From contig NZ_LEKT01000021.1 in assembly GCF_001045675.1 (NCBI RefSeq), positions 1-49,680 of the forward strand: 49,680 nt of DNA, given 5' to 3'. This document shows, in pieces, positions 17,011-25,874 of the stretch. This DNA is from Megasphaera cerevisiae DSM 20462 (lineage in GTDB: Bacteria > Bacillota > Negativicutes > Veillonellales > Megasphaeraceae). A program made the translations under genes and the position numbers. Below the pieces are notes generated by a model. The model saw only the letters and a program-made list of their open reading frames with translations, was not told the DNA's origin and made no database searches. The stretch's first letter is position 1. Every line of letters begins with the position of its first letter.

Positions 17011-18441
17011 CTATTTCAAAGAACCTTTAAGTTCCAAATTAATCAAATTATTCATTTCTACGGCATATTCTAAAGGCAGCGCCTTGGACACAGGTTCGAC
17101 AAAGCCCCGTACCAGCATAGCCCGTGCTTCATCCTCACTAAGGCCGCGGCTCATCAGATAAAACACCGCTTCATCAGAAATACGGCCGATTTTAGCTTCA
17201 TGCCCCAAATCAATGTTATCGTTTTTCACAATGATAGCCGGAATCGTGTCCGACTGTGATATTTCATCAAGCATAAGAGATTCACAGCTGACGTTGGCCT
17301 TAGCGCCTTCAGCCTTGGGATTGATAATAACGCTGCCCCGGTAAATACAGACACCGCCGCTTTTAGAAATAGATTTGGAGTTGATATTACTTGTCGTATG
17401 AGGTGCATTATGCACAACCTTAGACCCCGTATCGAGATATTGGCCCTTACCGGCAAACGTAACGCCCGTAAATTCGCAATGCGCGCCTTCACCTTGAAGA
17501 ATACTCATGGGATATAAACACGACGTATGGGAACCAAAAGACCCCGTTACCCAGTTAATCGTGCCGTTTTTACCAACAATGGCCCGTTTTGTATTCAAAT
17601 TGTACATATTCTTTGACCAGTTTTCAATCGTTGAATAGGTAAGTGACGCATCGTCTCCAATAAATAATTCCACACATCCTGCATGGAGATTGGCCACATT
17701 ATACTTTGGTGCGCTGCAGCCTTCTATAAAATGCACCTTGGCACCTTTTTCCACGATGATCATGGTATGTTCAAATTGACCTGCGCCAGGCGCATTCAGT
17801 CTAAAGTAGCTCTGCAGCGGAATAGAAACATCTACCCCCTCCGGAACATATACATAAGACCCGCCTGACCATACCGCACCGTGAAGCGCGGCAAATTTAT
17901 GATCCGTCGGCGGAACCAGTTTCATAAAATGAGCTTTAACGATATCTTCATATTTTTCCAAGGCAGAATCAAAATCCGTGTAAATGACCCCTTGCTGGAC
18001 AAGCTCATCCTGAATGCTGTGATAGACGACTTCTGAATCATACTGCGCACCTACACCGGCCAGCGACGTTTTTTCCGCTTCCGGAATACCCAGCCGGTCA
18101 AACGTATCCTTTATATCATCGGGAATATCATCCCAGCTGGCTTTCATATGCGTATTAGGCCGGACATAGGTAACAATATTATCCATATCCAGACCGCTGA
18201 TGTCAGGAGCCCAGTTCGGATACTCTATTTTATAAAACAAATCCAGCGATTTCAAACGAAAATCAAGCATCCACTTCGGTTCGTGTTTCTTTTCGGATAT
18301 TTCTCTGACTATATCCGGAGTAAGACCTGCCTCGGTCTTATAGGAATAACTGAATTTCTTTTTAAAATTATACATGTTGCCAAAATCGGTAAACGAATCT
18401 ATCGTTTCCCGTTCTTTGGCCGCTTTCTTTTCATCAGCCAT
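17011..18441 (-). CDS. sufB: Fe-S assembly scaffold SufB
   Basis: 476 residues, main scaffold subunit of SufBC2D on which the cluster is assembled. Typical blocks are visible: YPNWAPDISGLDMDNI, AALHGAVWSGGSYVYVPEGV, the beta-helix segment with EGCSAPKYNVANLHAGCVEL, and the SufC-binding tail AVFYLMSRGLSEDEARAMLV. The ATG follows GGAGG by eight bases. Twelve bases separate it from sufC. Confidence 0.96.
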   Translation of the reverse strand: MADEKKAAKERETIDSFTDFGNMYNFKKKFSYSYKTEAGLTPDIVREISEKKHEPKWMLDFRLKSLDLFYKIEYPNWAPDISGLDMDNIVTYVRPNTHMKASWDDIPDDIKDTFDRLGIPEAEKTSLAGVGAQYDSEVVYHSIQDELVQQGVIYTDFDSALEKYEDIVKAHFMKLVPPTDHKFAALHGAVWSGGSYVYVPEGVDVSIPLQSYFRLNAPGAGQFEHTMIIVEKGAKVHFIEGCSAPKYNVANLHAGCVELFIGDDASLTYSTIENWSKNMYNLNTKRAIVGKNGTINWVTGSFGSHTSCLYPMSILQGEGAHCEFTGVTFAGKGQYLDTGSKVVHNAPHTTSNINSKSISKSGGVCIYRGSVIINPKAEGAKANVSCESLMLDEISQSDTIPAIIVKNDNIDLGHEAKIGRISDEAVFYLMSRGLSEDEARAMLVRGFVEPVSKALPLEYAVEMNNLINLELKGSLK

Positions 18442-18453
18442 ATTTCCTGCCTC

Positions 18454-19200
18454 CTACCTTGCTAATTCTTTAAACGCATCGTAGCCGTTAGCTTCAATTT
18501 CCTGAATCAGCGAAGCATCTCCCGTCTTGACGATTTTACCGTTAATAAGGATATGGACAAAATCCGGTTTGAGTTTCTGCAAAATTTCACTGTGATGCGT
18601 AATGACCAAAATCGAATTGGTTTCGTTGTGATACTGCGCTACTGTTTCCGAAACAATGCGAACTGCATCCACATCAAGGCCGGAATCAATTTCATCAAGC
18701 ATCGTCAATTTCGGTTCCAGCATACACATCTGCAATATCTCCGCTTTTTTCCGTTCGCCGCCGGAAAACCCATCGTTGACATACCGTTCCGCATATGATC
18801 GATCCATGGAAAGCTGATCCATCTGCTGCCGCAGCTTTTTGCGAAAAGGCATAATGCGCTGTGACTGTCCGGTAATGGTGCCCTTAGCATTCCGTATAAA
18901 GTTTTCCACCGTAATCCCCTGTACGGAAATAGGTGCCTGAAAAGCCATAAAAATGCCGGACTTTGCCCGTTCATTGACAGGCTCTTCCGTAATATCCCTG
19001 CCCTCAAAATAAATTTTTCCGGCAGTCACAACATATTTGGGGTTGCCCATAACAGCATTAAACAATGTCGATTTGCCGGCACCATTTGAGCCCATAATAA
19101 CATGCGTTTCTCCTGCATTTATTTGTAAGTCGAGTCCTTTCAGGATTTCCTTGCCTTCAACAGCAACCTTCAATCCTTCCACTCTTAACAATTCTCCCAT
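18454..19200 (-). CDS. sufC: Fe-S assembly ATPase SufC
   Basis: 248-residue ABC-type ATPase that powers the SufBCD complex in the cytoplasm. Walker A GSNGAGKS is at 37-44; the signature is SGGERKKAEIL; Walker B with the following D-loop is LDEIDSGLDVDA; the switch histidine is in VITHHSE. First gene of the operon, with AGGAG before the ATG. Confidence 0.96.
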   Translation of the reverse strand: MGELLRVEGLKVAVEGKEILKGLDLQINAGETHVIMGSNGAGKSTLFNAVMGNPKYVVTAGKIYFEGRDITEEPVNERAKSGIFMAFQAPISVQGITVENFIRNAKGTITGQSQRIMPFRKKLRQQMDQLSMDRSYAERYVNDGFSGGERKKAEILQMCMLEPKLTMLDEIDSGLDVDAVRIVSETVAQYHNETNSILVITHHSEILQKLKPDFVHILINGKIVKTGDASLIQEIEANGYDAFKELAR

Positions 19201-19242
19201 GTTTATCCACTCCTAATAATTCAAACATCCTTTCGAATGCGT

Positions 19243-19307
19243 ATTATAAAGTATACCTTTTGACTACACTTAGAGTACTCCAACTTCACTTCAAAGTCAA
19301 CCTTTTT
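19243..19307 (-). promoter_or_regulatory. suf operon promoter region with a dyad
   Basis: A TATAAT (19248-19243) lies about 40 bases before sufC but lacks a good -35. A TTGACT (19298-19293) with a poor TACTCT 17 bases on is an alternative. Between them is TTAGAGTACTCCAA (19270-19283 on the plus strand) with a perfect GAGTACTC core. The weak promoter elements suggest that a regulator acts here. Confidence 0.4.
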
Positions 19308-19376
19308 AGTGCTTTTTCTATTTTATTTATGCATACAATTTTATTCATACCATGTATACAATAAAGAAATGATCTT

Positions 19377-19562
19377 TTACGAATCCCTGTATCTGTTTCT
19401 CAATTTTCTGCGGATATCGCTTTTCATCCATATCTGCATAATCAAAACAAGCACAGCTAAAAGGAAAAGACCTATTACGGCCGCCGAAAGGCCTTCCATA
19501 ACCATTGCATAAATAAGGTATATAAAAACAACAGCCCACAGAAAATATGTCAGCTTTTTCAT
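19377..19562 (-). CDS. Small membrane protein downstream of scfB
   Basis: 61 residues starting at the ATG at 19562, which has GAGG eight bases upstream. KKL, then a first helix (TYFLWAVVFIYLIYAMVM), a short EGLS turn, a second helix (AAVIGLFLLAVLVLIMQIWM) and a basic tail (KSDIRRKLRNRYRDS). Two membrane segments with both ends on the positive side inside. It begins ten bases after the scfB stop and is probably in the same transcript. I do not recognise a family. A role with the SCIFF peptide is possible from position only. An upstream in-frame start at 19631 would overlap scfB and is less likely. Confidence 0.65.
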   Translation of the reverse strand: MKKLTYFLWAVVFIYLIYAMVMEGLSAAVIGLFLLAVLVLIMQIWMKSDIRRKLRNRYRDS

Positions 19563-19572
19563 ATCCGTTTCC

Positions 19573-20967
19573 TCACATATGATCTTTCTTCCGGTCCCGC
19601 ATTGCCAGGACAGCTTGAATATACATTGCACATTCTATACGTTTTTTCTGAATATGACAGCTCAGAGAATAGGGTGTCTGTATATCTCCGCCGTAGGTAA
19701 TATTATTAGCATGACAGCCGCCGCTGCAGAAAAATTTAGCCCAGCACCGGCAGCACTCCGGCTTATTCAAAACATGCATATCGCGGAACGTTCTTGGAAT
19801 ATCTTGATTGGTAATACCATCATATACCGTACCAATAACATATCCCTCTTGTCCGACAAACTGGTGACACGGATATATATCGCCGTTTGGCGTAATACAC
19901 ATATATTCATGTCCCGCCCCACAGCCGCGAAGCCGTTTGGCAATACAAGGACCTTTATATAAATCCATAATAAAATGATAATAAATAAAAGGATCTCCCT
20001 CTTCATACCGTTTCAAATATAGCCTGGTCAGATTGTCATACTCCTGATAAATGCGCGGCAGATCGGTCTCTGTAATAGCATATGACAAATCATCACCCAC
20101 GACCGGCTCCATAGACAGTCCTGCAAAGCCTAAATCTGCCATGTGCGCCACATCCGCAGTAAAATCCAGATTATATTTTGTATACGTTCCGCGAACATAA
20201 TATTCTTCACCATTACGGTGCTGTGCCGCATAAACGAGATTCCGGGCGCAGGTATCATAGGAATTGCGGCCGCCTGCGTCCGGACGCATACGATTATGTA
20301 TCTCCGGACGTCCGTCAAGACTCAGAATAAGACTGATATGATTCTCCGTCAGATAGATTACTTTCTTCGGATCCAGAAGCATGCCGTTCGTCGTCAGCGA
20401 TAATTTAAAAATCTTGTCATGAAGTTTTTCCTGTTCCCGAATATATGAAATAGTTTGCTTGACTACATCGAAATTCATAAGCGGCTCGCCGCCAAAGAAA
20501 TCAATTTCACAATGCTGCCGCTTGCCTTCTGTACTGGCGATGAGAAGATCTACCGCGCGCTTGGCCACGTCAAAGCTCATAAGCTCTCGTTTATGCGTAT
20601 CATAATCTCCCTGGGAAGCAAAGCAGTATTGACAGCGTAAATTACAGTCATGGGCAATATTAAGACACAAAGATTTTATGACCGGCTCCTCCTCGGCAAC
20701 CACCTTAAAGGATTCACACATAGGCGCAAAAAGCAATTCCTGAGAAATAAGCTCGTCCAGTTCTGCCATTATTTCATTTAAATCCGACCGCGAGTAGGTA
20801 TTTTCAAACGTTTGCCATACCTTCGGTTTATTTGTGCCATCGTACACATCCAAAATATCGTACGTCATTTTATCGATCACATTCATGATGCCGCTATTGA
20901 CATCCAAAAGCATATAGGTGCCGTCCAGGCAATACTTGTGAATCATTGGTTTTATTTTTTCAGCCAT
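19573..20967 (-). CDS. scfB: SCIFF maturase, radical SAM/SPASM protein
   Basis: 464 residues. Radical SAM enzymes of this group form thioether bonds between cysteine and partner residues in the SCIFF peptide. An N-terminal precursor-binding region (about 1-95) is followed by the radical SAM core with C108-x3-C112-x2-C115 (DCNLRCQYCF) and the GGEPL motif, then a SPASM domain with GCGAGHEYMCITPNGDIYPC and CCRCWAKFFCSGGCHANN for two more Fe-S clusters. The ATG at 20967 has GGAGGA just upstream; a TTG at 20982 is possible but has no Shine-Dalgarno. Follows scfA after a hairpin. Confidence 0.92.
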   Translation of the reverse strand: MAEKIKPMIHKYCLDGTYMLLDVNSGIMNVIDKMTYDILDVYDGTNKPKVWQTFENTYSRSDLNEIMAELDELISQELLFAPMCESFKVVAEEEPVIKSLCLNIAHDCNLRCQYCFASQGDYDTHKRELMSFDVAKRAVDLLIASTEGKRQHCEIDFFGGEPLMNFDVVKQTISYIREQEKLHDKIFKLSLTTNGMLLDPKKVIYLTENHISLILSLDGRPEIHNRMRPDAGGRNSYDTCARNLVYAAQHRNGEEYYVRGTYTKYNLDFTADVAHMADLGFAGLSMEPVVGDDLSYAITETDLPRIYQEYDNLTRLYLKRYEEGDPFIYYHFIMDLYKGPCIAKRLRGCGAGHEYMCITPNGDIYPCHQFVGQEGYVIGTVYDGITNQDIPRTFRDMHVLNKPECCRCWAKFFCSGGCHANNITYGGDIQTPYSLSCHIQKKRIECAMYIQAVLAMRDRKKDHM

Positions 20968-20979
20968 AGTTCCTCCATA

Positions 20980-21012
20980 CAAAAAGAAGACCCTTTACCT
21001 CACGGTAAAGGG
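20980..21012 (-). terminator. Attenuator hairpin between scfA and scfB
   Basis: CCCTTTACC (20991-20999) pairs perfectly with GGTAAAGGG (21004-21012) across TCAC. On the minus strand it is followed by TCTTCTTTTT. A leaky terminator here would give much more precursor than maturase message. Confidence 0.75.
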
Positions 21013-21029
21013 CATCCCCTTAATAATCA

Positions 21030-21170
21030 TTATTTGTTGCAAATCTGGTTGCCTACTGTGCAAGAAGTTTTGCAAGCAGACTGGCAGGATGTCTGACATT
21101 CGCTGCAGCCAGCATGCTGTGTCGTTTTCTGAATTGATTCTGTGTTGATCGTAATAATGTGCTTTGCCAT
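21030..21170 (-). CDS. scfA: SCIFF (six cysteines in forty-five) ribosomal peptide precursor
   Basis: 46 residues, precursor of a ranthipeptide-type product. The N-terminal leader reads MAKHIITINTESIQ; the core holds six cysteines at 22, 25, 29, 33, 37 and 44 with the classic spacing C-x2-C-x3-C-x3-C-x3-C-x6-C (GCSECQTSC...SACKTSC). This is a nearly textbook SCIFF peptide. The start may be the ATG at 21170 or the one just before it (21173); GAGGTG lies a few bases upstream. The function of SCIFF products is not well known. Confidence 0.93.
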   Translation of the reverse strand: MAKHIITINTESIQKTTQHAGCSECQTSCQSACKTSCTVGNQICNK

Positions 21171-21234
21171 CATCTTTCACCTCACTGTCAAGATTAGTCT
21201 TATTTTACCACACCATACGTATTTCTACAATATA

Positions 21235-21630
21235 TTAAAGAAGCTTAAACCCTTCAAACATAAAGTTTTTCCCTACCCTGACAACAATAGACCGTTCATG
21301 AAAAACATCATTAGTATCAAAGAAAATATCGAATCCACCCTTGTAGGTCACATAAACAGAATTGATACGCTGAAGATATCCGCAAATTTCTTCTGCCGTA
21401 ACCTCCGGCTCTTCATCAGACCGCCATTTTTTGTTTTTGAAATTAGCAATAAGGGGGGCATGCGCTATGACACGTGAGCGATGAGCCAATACCCAGTTCC
21501 AAATTTCCTCACTATAGCGGTAGGCCTCTTCCTCTTTTCCTTCTTCAAGCCCTTCTAAAGTAAACAAAACCGGTTTGTCTTCAAACATGATTTCGTCCAT
21601 GTAATTGCCCTTAACATACTTTAAGTTCAT
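21235..21630 (-). CDS. DUF2262-like protein, function unknown
   Basis: 131 residues from the ATG at 21630, which has GGAGGG ten bases upstream. The C-terminal half reads GGFDIFFDTNDVFHERSIVVRV, resembling the end of DUF2262 domains (G-x-F-x-x-x-x-D-x-x-D-x-F...HSI), and the middle has a helix rich in charged residues (EEGKEEEAYRYSEEIWNWV). No signal peptide or membrane segment. The frame could extend to 21810 but the extra 60 residues look non-coding. The assignment to DUF2262 is from memory of the pattern and tentative. Confidence 0.6.
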   Translation of the reverse strand: MNLKYVKGNYMDEIMFEDKPVLFTLEGLEEGKEEEAYRYSEEIWNWVLAHRSRVIAHAPLIANFKNKKWRSDEEPEVTAEEICGYLQRINSVYVTYKGGFDIFFDTNDVFHERSIVVRVGKNFMFEGFKLL

Positions 21631-21812
21631 ATAGAATGAGCCCTCCCTCACTATTTCAAAATGATAAAGGATTATTGTCCAAACAGCTTCTATCTTACCC
21701 ACTTTTATGTCATTTGTCAATAAAGTTGAATGAAGTGATTTTGCCGCATCAGGCATCGTGCCCCATAAACCATATATCTCGAAACAGCGGGCGCGTATGC
21801 GGGCTCCCAATG

Positions 21813-22451
21813 CTATGTATTTTTGCTTTTACCCGGACACAAATCCGATAAAAAGCACTGATCGCATAAAGGTTTTCTCGCCTTGCATATGCGACGTCCA
21901 TGCCAAATCAGCCAATGATGAGCCCGGCTCCACCATTCCTTAGGGATCGCTGCCTGCAGCCCCTTCTCTACCTCCAAAGGATTCTTTCCTACTGCCAGCT
22001 GCAGACGGTTTGACACACGAAAGACATGCGTGTCGACAGCAATTGCCGGCGTATCAAACAAAATACTGATAAGTACATTAGCCGTTTTTCTCCCCACTCC
22101 CGGCAAGGTTACCAGTTCATCAAAGGTACGCGGCACCTCCCCACCGTAGGTTTCGCATAAAATAGCGCAAGCAGCCATAATGTTTTTCGCCTTGCTGTGG
22201 TACAGGCCGCAGGTTCTGATTTTATCCTCCAAACCTGCAATACCCAGCTCTAAAATTTTCTGCGGCGTGTTATATTCGGGGAACATGCCGGCAGTTACGA
22301 TATTTACCCGTTCATCGGTACACTGTGCCGACAAAACAACGGCAATCATAAGCTCAAACGGCGTTTTATAATGCAGGGCTGATTTCATAATGCCATATTG
22401 GCTTTGAAATCGATCAAGCATTTCCTGTTTTATTTTTTTTGTCACCTTCAT
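21813..22451 (-). CDS. nth: Endonuclease III
   Basis: 212 residues, DNA glycosylase/AP lyase removing oxidised pyrimidines. The helix-hairpin-helix LPGVGRKTANVL (116-127) carries catalytic K122; D140 is in AVDTHVFRVSNRL. The C-terminal [4Fe-4S] loop has C189-x6-C196-x2-C199-x5-C205. Its ATG overlaps the stop of larE by four bases, so the two are co-translated. Confidence 0.95.
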   Translation of the reverse strand: MKVTKKIKQEMLDRFQSQYGIMKSALHYKTPFELMIAVVLSAQCTDERVNIVTAGMFPEYNTPQKILELGIAGLEDKIRTCGLYHSKAKNIMAACAILCETYGGEVPRTFDELVTLPGVGRKTANVLISILFDTPAIAVDTHVFRVSNRLQLAVGKNPLEVEKGLQAAIPKEWWSRAHHWLIWHGRRICKARKPLCDQCFLSDLCPGKSKNT

Positions 22452-23281
22452 TTATTTCCCTCGCTGGTATCAATCACTTCATTCAAGCTGCCCATTTCAT
22501 ATCCACCTAAATCGAGCGTCACATAGGGAAAGCCGCAGTTGCGGAGCGCCCGGACAATCTCTTCGCGATGTGCCATAACAGCTCCCATTTCCTGCAACGC
22601 TACCTCAATACGGGCCACATCGCCATGATATCGTACGCGTAATGAGCCTTTGATATATGGTGCAATGGCAACCTCTGCCTGATCAATCTGTCCCAATCGC
22701 TGCGGAGTCAGCGCAATCCCGTATGGAATTCGGCTGGCCAGACAGGCCGCGCTCTGTTTATCCCAGGTCTTCAAGCCCGCCATTTTAGAAAGAGACCGAA
22801 TGTCTTCTTTGCCAATACCTGCCTCGATCATCGGGCTCCGGACATGAGCTGATAATTCCTTCAAAGCCTGCATGCCCGGGCGGTAATCGCCCAAATCATC
22901 AACATTGCCGCCATCTATTACCCAAGCGTACTTTTCTTTGGCAGCCAACTCGACCAAGGCATTAAATCTTATTTTTTTACATATATAGCAGCGGTTCGGA
23001 GGATTTTGGACAAATTCCTCATTATCAAATTCCGTTGAATGCACCACCATATGACGGATTCCGATTTGTTCTGCCATATCGCGTGCTTCTTCCTCTTCAC
23101 ACTGCGGCAACGTAGGTGATACAGCTGTAACCGCCAACGCATCCTTGCCCAAAACGTCATGCGCCACATAGGTCAAAAAGGTGCTGTCCACGCCGCCGGA
23201 AAAGCCGATAATAACCCGTCGCATCTCTCTTAAAATACGCCGCAGCATTTCATATTTTCCCATTAATTCTTTGTTTTCCAT
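22448..23281 (-). CDS. larE: ATP-dependent sulfur transferase LarE (nickel-pincer nucleotide synthesis)
   Basis: 277 residues. LarE adenylates and thiolates pyridinium 3,5-biscarboxylate mononucleotide, a step in making the nickel-pincer cofactor of lactate racemase. The PP-loop SGGVDSTFL is at 28-36. C180 in SAACLASRIPYG corresponds to the sacrificial cysteine of Lactobacillus LarE. Two more cysteines, C98 and C101 (NRCYICKK), give the three-cysteine set seen in [4Fe-4S]-dependent LarE such as that of Thermotoga maritima. No larA, larB or larC is in the window. Sits between the ADP-ribosylglycohydrolase gene and nth. Confidence 0.9.
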   Translation of the reverse strand: MENKELMGKYEMLRRILREMRRVIIGFSGGVDSTFLTYVAHDVLGKDALAVTAVSPTLPQCEEEEARDMAEQIGIRHMVVHSTEFDNEEFVQNPPNRCYICKKIRFNALVELAAKEKYAWVIDGGNVDDLGDYRPGMQALKELSAHVRSPMIEAGIGKEDIRSLSKMAGLKTWDKQSAACLASRIPYGIALTPQRLGQIDQAEVAIAPYIKGSLRVRYHGDVARIEVALQEMGAVMAHREEIVRALRNCGFPYVTLDLGGYEMGSLNEVIDTSEGNK

Positions 23282-23306
23282 ATGCTATATGCCCTCCCCC
23301 GTACAG

Positions 23307-24104
23307 TCAGTTTTTCATGTATTGCCGGCTAAAAGCATGCAATATATTCCTTAAGTCCGGCGTCAAATAGGTATCCGACTGCTGCCATACTGCTGCCGGA
23401 ACGCCATAATATGCCTCGGCTGCAGCGCCTGCAATAGCAGCCTGTGTATCCGTATCACCGCCTAAAGACACAGCATTGCAGATGGCATCTGCAAAACTCT
23501 CACTTTCCAAAAAAGCCTCGAGAGCCTCTGGGACACTCGTTTCTGTATCAGACGTAAACGTATATCCCGGCCGTATCTCTGCCAGCGTTTTATCCATGGG
23601 ATAGAAATACTGGCGCAAATAAGCACGAATAGCCTCTTTGTCAGCTCCGGTCCGTGCCAGATAAACTGTCGATGCTGCTGCAATGGCCCCTTTGACAGCC
23701 TGCGGATGATTATGACTGACAAGAGCCGTCAGCTCCGCCAGCTCCTGTACCTCAGTCAGTGACTCACCGACCCAGGCTGCCGGAGATACCCTCATAGCGG
23801 CACCGTTGCCATAGCTGTTATATGGACCCGCTATGTCAGACAAAAACCACTGCTTAAAATATCCCCCAAATCCGACATCCGGATATATGCGGCACCAATA
23901 TCGCAGCTGACGGCACAATGCGTCCGTATAACCGCATTTTGTCTTTTTCCCTTCCATCAGCGCGGCTGCGACGGCAATAGTCGTTACCGTATCATCCGTA
24001 AAATGGGCCTTCGCATCAAACCACATAAACTTTTTCGTTTTGATAGGTGGAAGACAGCCTTCATATGACGAACCAGCAATATCTCCAACAATTGTGCCAA
24101 ACAT
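23307..24104 (-). CDS. ADP-ribosylglycohydrolase family protein
   Basis: 265 residues of the DraG/ARH fold, which removes ADP-ribose from proteins, nucleic acids or small molecules. The two magnesium-binding segments are clear: FTDDTVTT (35-42) and GGDTDTQAAI (215-224), with SYGNGAAMRVSPAAW (97-111) in between as usual. The substrate cannot be read from sequence. AAGGTGA precedes the ATG; it is the first gene of the arh-larE-nth group. Confidence 0.9.
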   Translation of the reverse strand: MFGTIVGDIAGSSYEGCLPPIKTKKFMWFDAKAHFTDDTVTTIAVAAALMEGKKTKCGYTDALCRQLRYWCRIYPDVGFGGYFKQWFLSDIAGPYNSYGNGAAMRVSPAAWVGESLTEVQELAELTALVSHNHPQAVKGAIAAASTVYLARTGADKEAIRAYLRQYFYPMDKTLAEIRPGYTFTSDTETSVPEALEAFLESESFADAICNAVSLGGDTDTQAAIAGAAAEAYYGVPAAVWQQSDTYLTPDLRNILHAFSRQYMKN

Positions 24105-24221
24105 GAATTCACCTTCCTGTCATTCATCCGCAAACTAAACCTAATAAATACCCTTTCCTGTAATCGTATTTATTATAGCATATTTTCATACAGGACATGG
24201 ATAGGATTCTATCGTGCAACA

Positions 24222-24271
24222 TAAAAAAAAGCACTGCATGATGAAGAAATATTCTTCTGGACATGCAGCAC
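24222..24271 (-). terminator. pncB terminator
   Basis: GTGCTGCATG and CATGCAGTGC (24271-24262 and 24240-24231) form an imperfect stem with an inner GAAGAA/TTCTTC pairing, followed by eight T on the minus strand. Confidence 0.8.
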
Positions 24272-24284
24272 GGTTACATACGGC

Positions 24285-25736
24285 TTAAAAGAAATGAGCC
24301 GATTCTTCCTTCAATATTTTTTCGCGAAGTGCTGACAGCTTGGGACTGCGCTGCACCCACATTTCCTCTGGATTGACCAAACGAAGGTATTCCGGCCACA
24401 GCGTATCAACCTGCTCGTCAGCGTACGCCATAATTTCCCGCAGCGCCGGCTTTTTATATACTAACTCTCCCTGTAGAAAAATAGGCTGCAGCATCTTGCG
24501 AACCGTAAAGGACCCGCCGCGCAGCACACGAGAACGCCACGGCGCCTTATCACTCGAAAGGTAAAGATCTTTTTCCGGATCAATGACTTCTCCTTCAAGG
24601 ATAATAACATCGGCCTTCATTTTTCCGCTCTTTTTATCATAAATCCGAAGAACATTTTTCATACCCGGATTCGAAATTTTCTCAGCATTGTCACTCATTT
24701 TGATCTTTGGTACAAACAGATCCCCATCGTACTGGCCGACCAGCTTGAATACACCACCCAAAGACGGGCTATCTTTAGCCGTAATCAAATGGGTACCGAC
24801 ACCCCACGAGTTAATAGCGCATCCCTGCGCTTTCAACTCTGAAATCAAATTTTCATCCAAATCATTAGAAGCCGCAATAACAGCATCGCCAAAACCGGCA
24901 GCCGAAAACATTTTATGCGCTTCTTTAGACAAATAAGCCAAATCCCCGCTGTCTAAACGGATGCCGTAGGCCGTAGGCAGCGTACCGGCCTCTTTCATTT
25001 CCTTGAAAATCGTAATTGCGTCAGGCACCCCTTGCTTTAGTGTATTATACGTATCCGCCAAAAGAATCAGATTATTCGGATACTGACGCGCATACGCTCG
25101 AAATGCTTCCAGCTCCGAGGTAAAGCTCATCACCCAGCTATGTGCCATGGTGCCTAAAATGGGAATATCAAACAGTGCCCCGGCAAGGACATTGCTTGTG
25201 CCATTGAATCCCCCAATCATAGCAGAACGGGCGCCGTATATACCTGCCGATTTGCCCTGCGCACGCCGCAGGCCAAATTCCATAAGCGCATCGTGTCCGG
25301 CAACCGTGCGCACACGACGGGCTTTTGTAGCAATAAGGCTTTCATGATTCATGATCATGGACATACAGGTTTCCAACAGCAAGGCTTCATCTTTTTTTGC
25401 ATGAACCCGCAGCAGAACCTCCTGCGGAAACGCGACAGTTCCTTCCGGCATAGCATAAATATCACCCGTAAAAGAAACTCCTTTCAAATATTCAAGAAAT
25501 ACATCCTGAAAAATTCCGGTACTCTTTAAATAGGCCAGATCATCGTCACTGAAATGGATATGATGAACATAGTCAATCAGATGCTCCAATCCTGCAACAA
25601 CTGTATAACCGCCATCGAAAGGATTCGTGCGGTAATAGCGATCAAACACACAGGATTGTTCATGCCGGCCTTCAAAATACAATCCCTGCATCATCGTCAG
25701 CTGATACAAATCGGTTAGTAACGCTTTCGTATACAA
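24285..25736 (-). CDS. pncB: Nicotinate phosphoribosyltransferase
   Basis: 483 residues, converts nicotinate and PRPP to nicotinate mononucleotide in NAD salvage. The N-terminus YTKALLTDLYQLTMMQGLY, the DSGDLAYLSKEA block and GTHLITAKDSPSLGGVFKL are family hallmarks. The start is TTG at 25736: GGAGG lies eight bases upstream, and the promoter TTGCTC-N18-TATAAT (25796-25767) falls within the longer open frame, which rules out the upstream TTG at 25796. Followed by a strong terminator; monocistronic. Confidence 0.93.
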   Translation of the reverse strand: MYTKALLTDLYQLTMMQGLYFEGRHEQSCVFDRYYRTNPFDGGYTVVAGLEHLIDYVHHIHFSDDDLAYLKSTGIFQDVFLEYLKGVSFTGDIYAMPEGTVAFPQEVLLRVHAKKDEALLLETCMSMIMNHESLIATKARRVRTVAGHDALMEFGLRRAQGKSAGIYGARSAMIGGFNGTSNVLAGALFDIPILGTMAHSWVMSFTSELEAFRAYARQYPNNLILLADTYNTLKQGVPDAITIFKEMKEAGTLPTAYGIRLDSGDLAYLSKEAHKMFSAAGFGDAVIAASNDLDENLISELKAQGCAINSWGVGTHLITAKDSPSLGGVFKLVGQYDGDLFVPKIKMSDNAEKISNPGMKNVLRIYDKKSGKMKADVIILEGEVIDPEKDLYLSSDKAPWRSRVLRGGSFTVRKMLQPIFLQGELVYKKPALREIMAYADEQVDTLWPEYLRLVNPEEMWVQRSPKLSALREKILKEESAHFF

Positions 25737-25766
25737 TATACTCGCCTCCAAAGAAATATTAGCTTT

Positions 25767-25796
25767 ATTATACATCATGTTCACACGTACGAGCAA
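25767..25796 (-). promoter_or_regulatory. Promoter of pncB
   Basis: TTGCTC (25796-25791), 18 bp, TATAAT (25772-25767), giving a leader of about 25 nt before the TTG start. Confidence 0.65.
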
Positions 25797-25874
25797 TGAA
25801 ATTTTACACTTTCCTTACCATGCTTTTACATCTGTCATATCAGCAATGCCATTCTATCATTCAATAGGCATTCA

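Noticed and set aside
19309-19512. 67-codon plus-strand frame opposite the small membrane protein
   Set aside because: The minus-strand protein has a ribosome site, operon context and two clear helices; the plus frame is its shadow.
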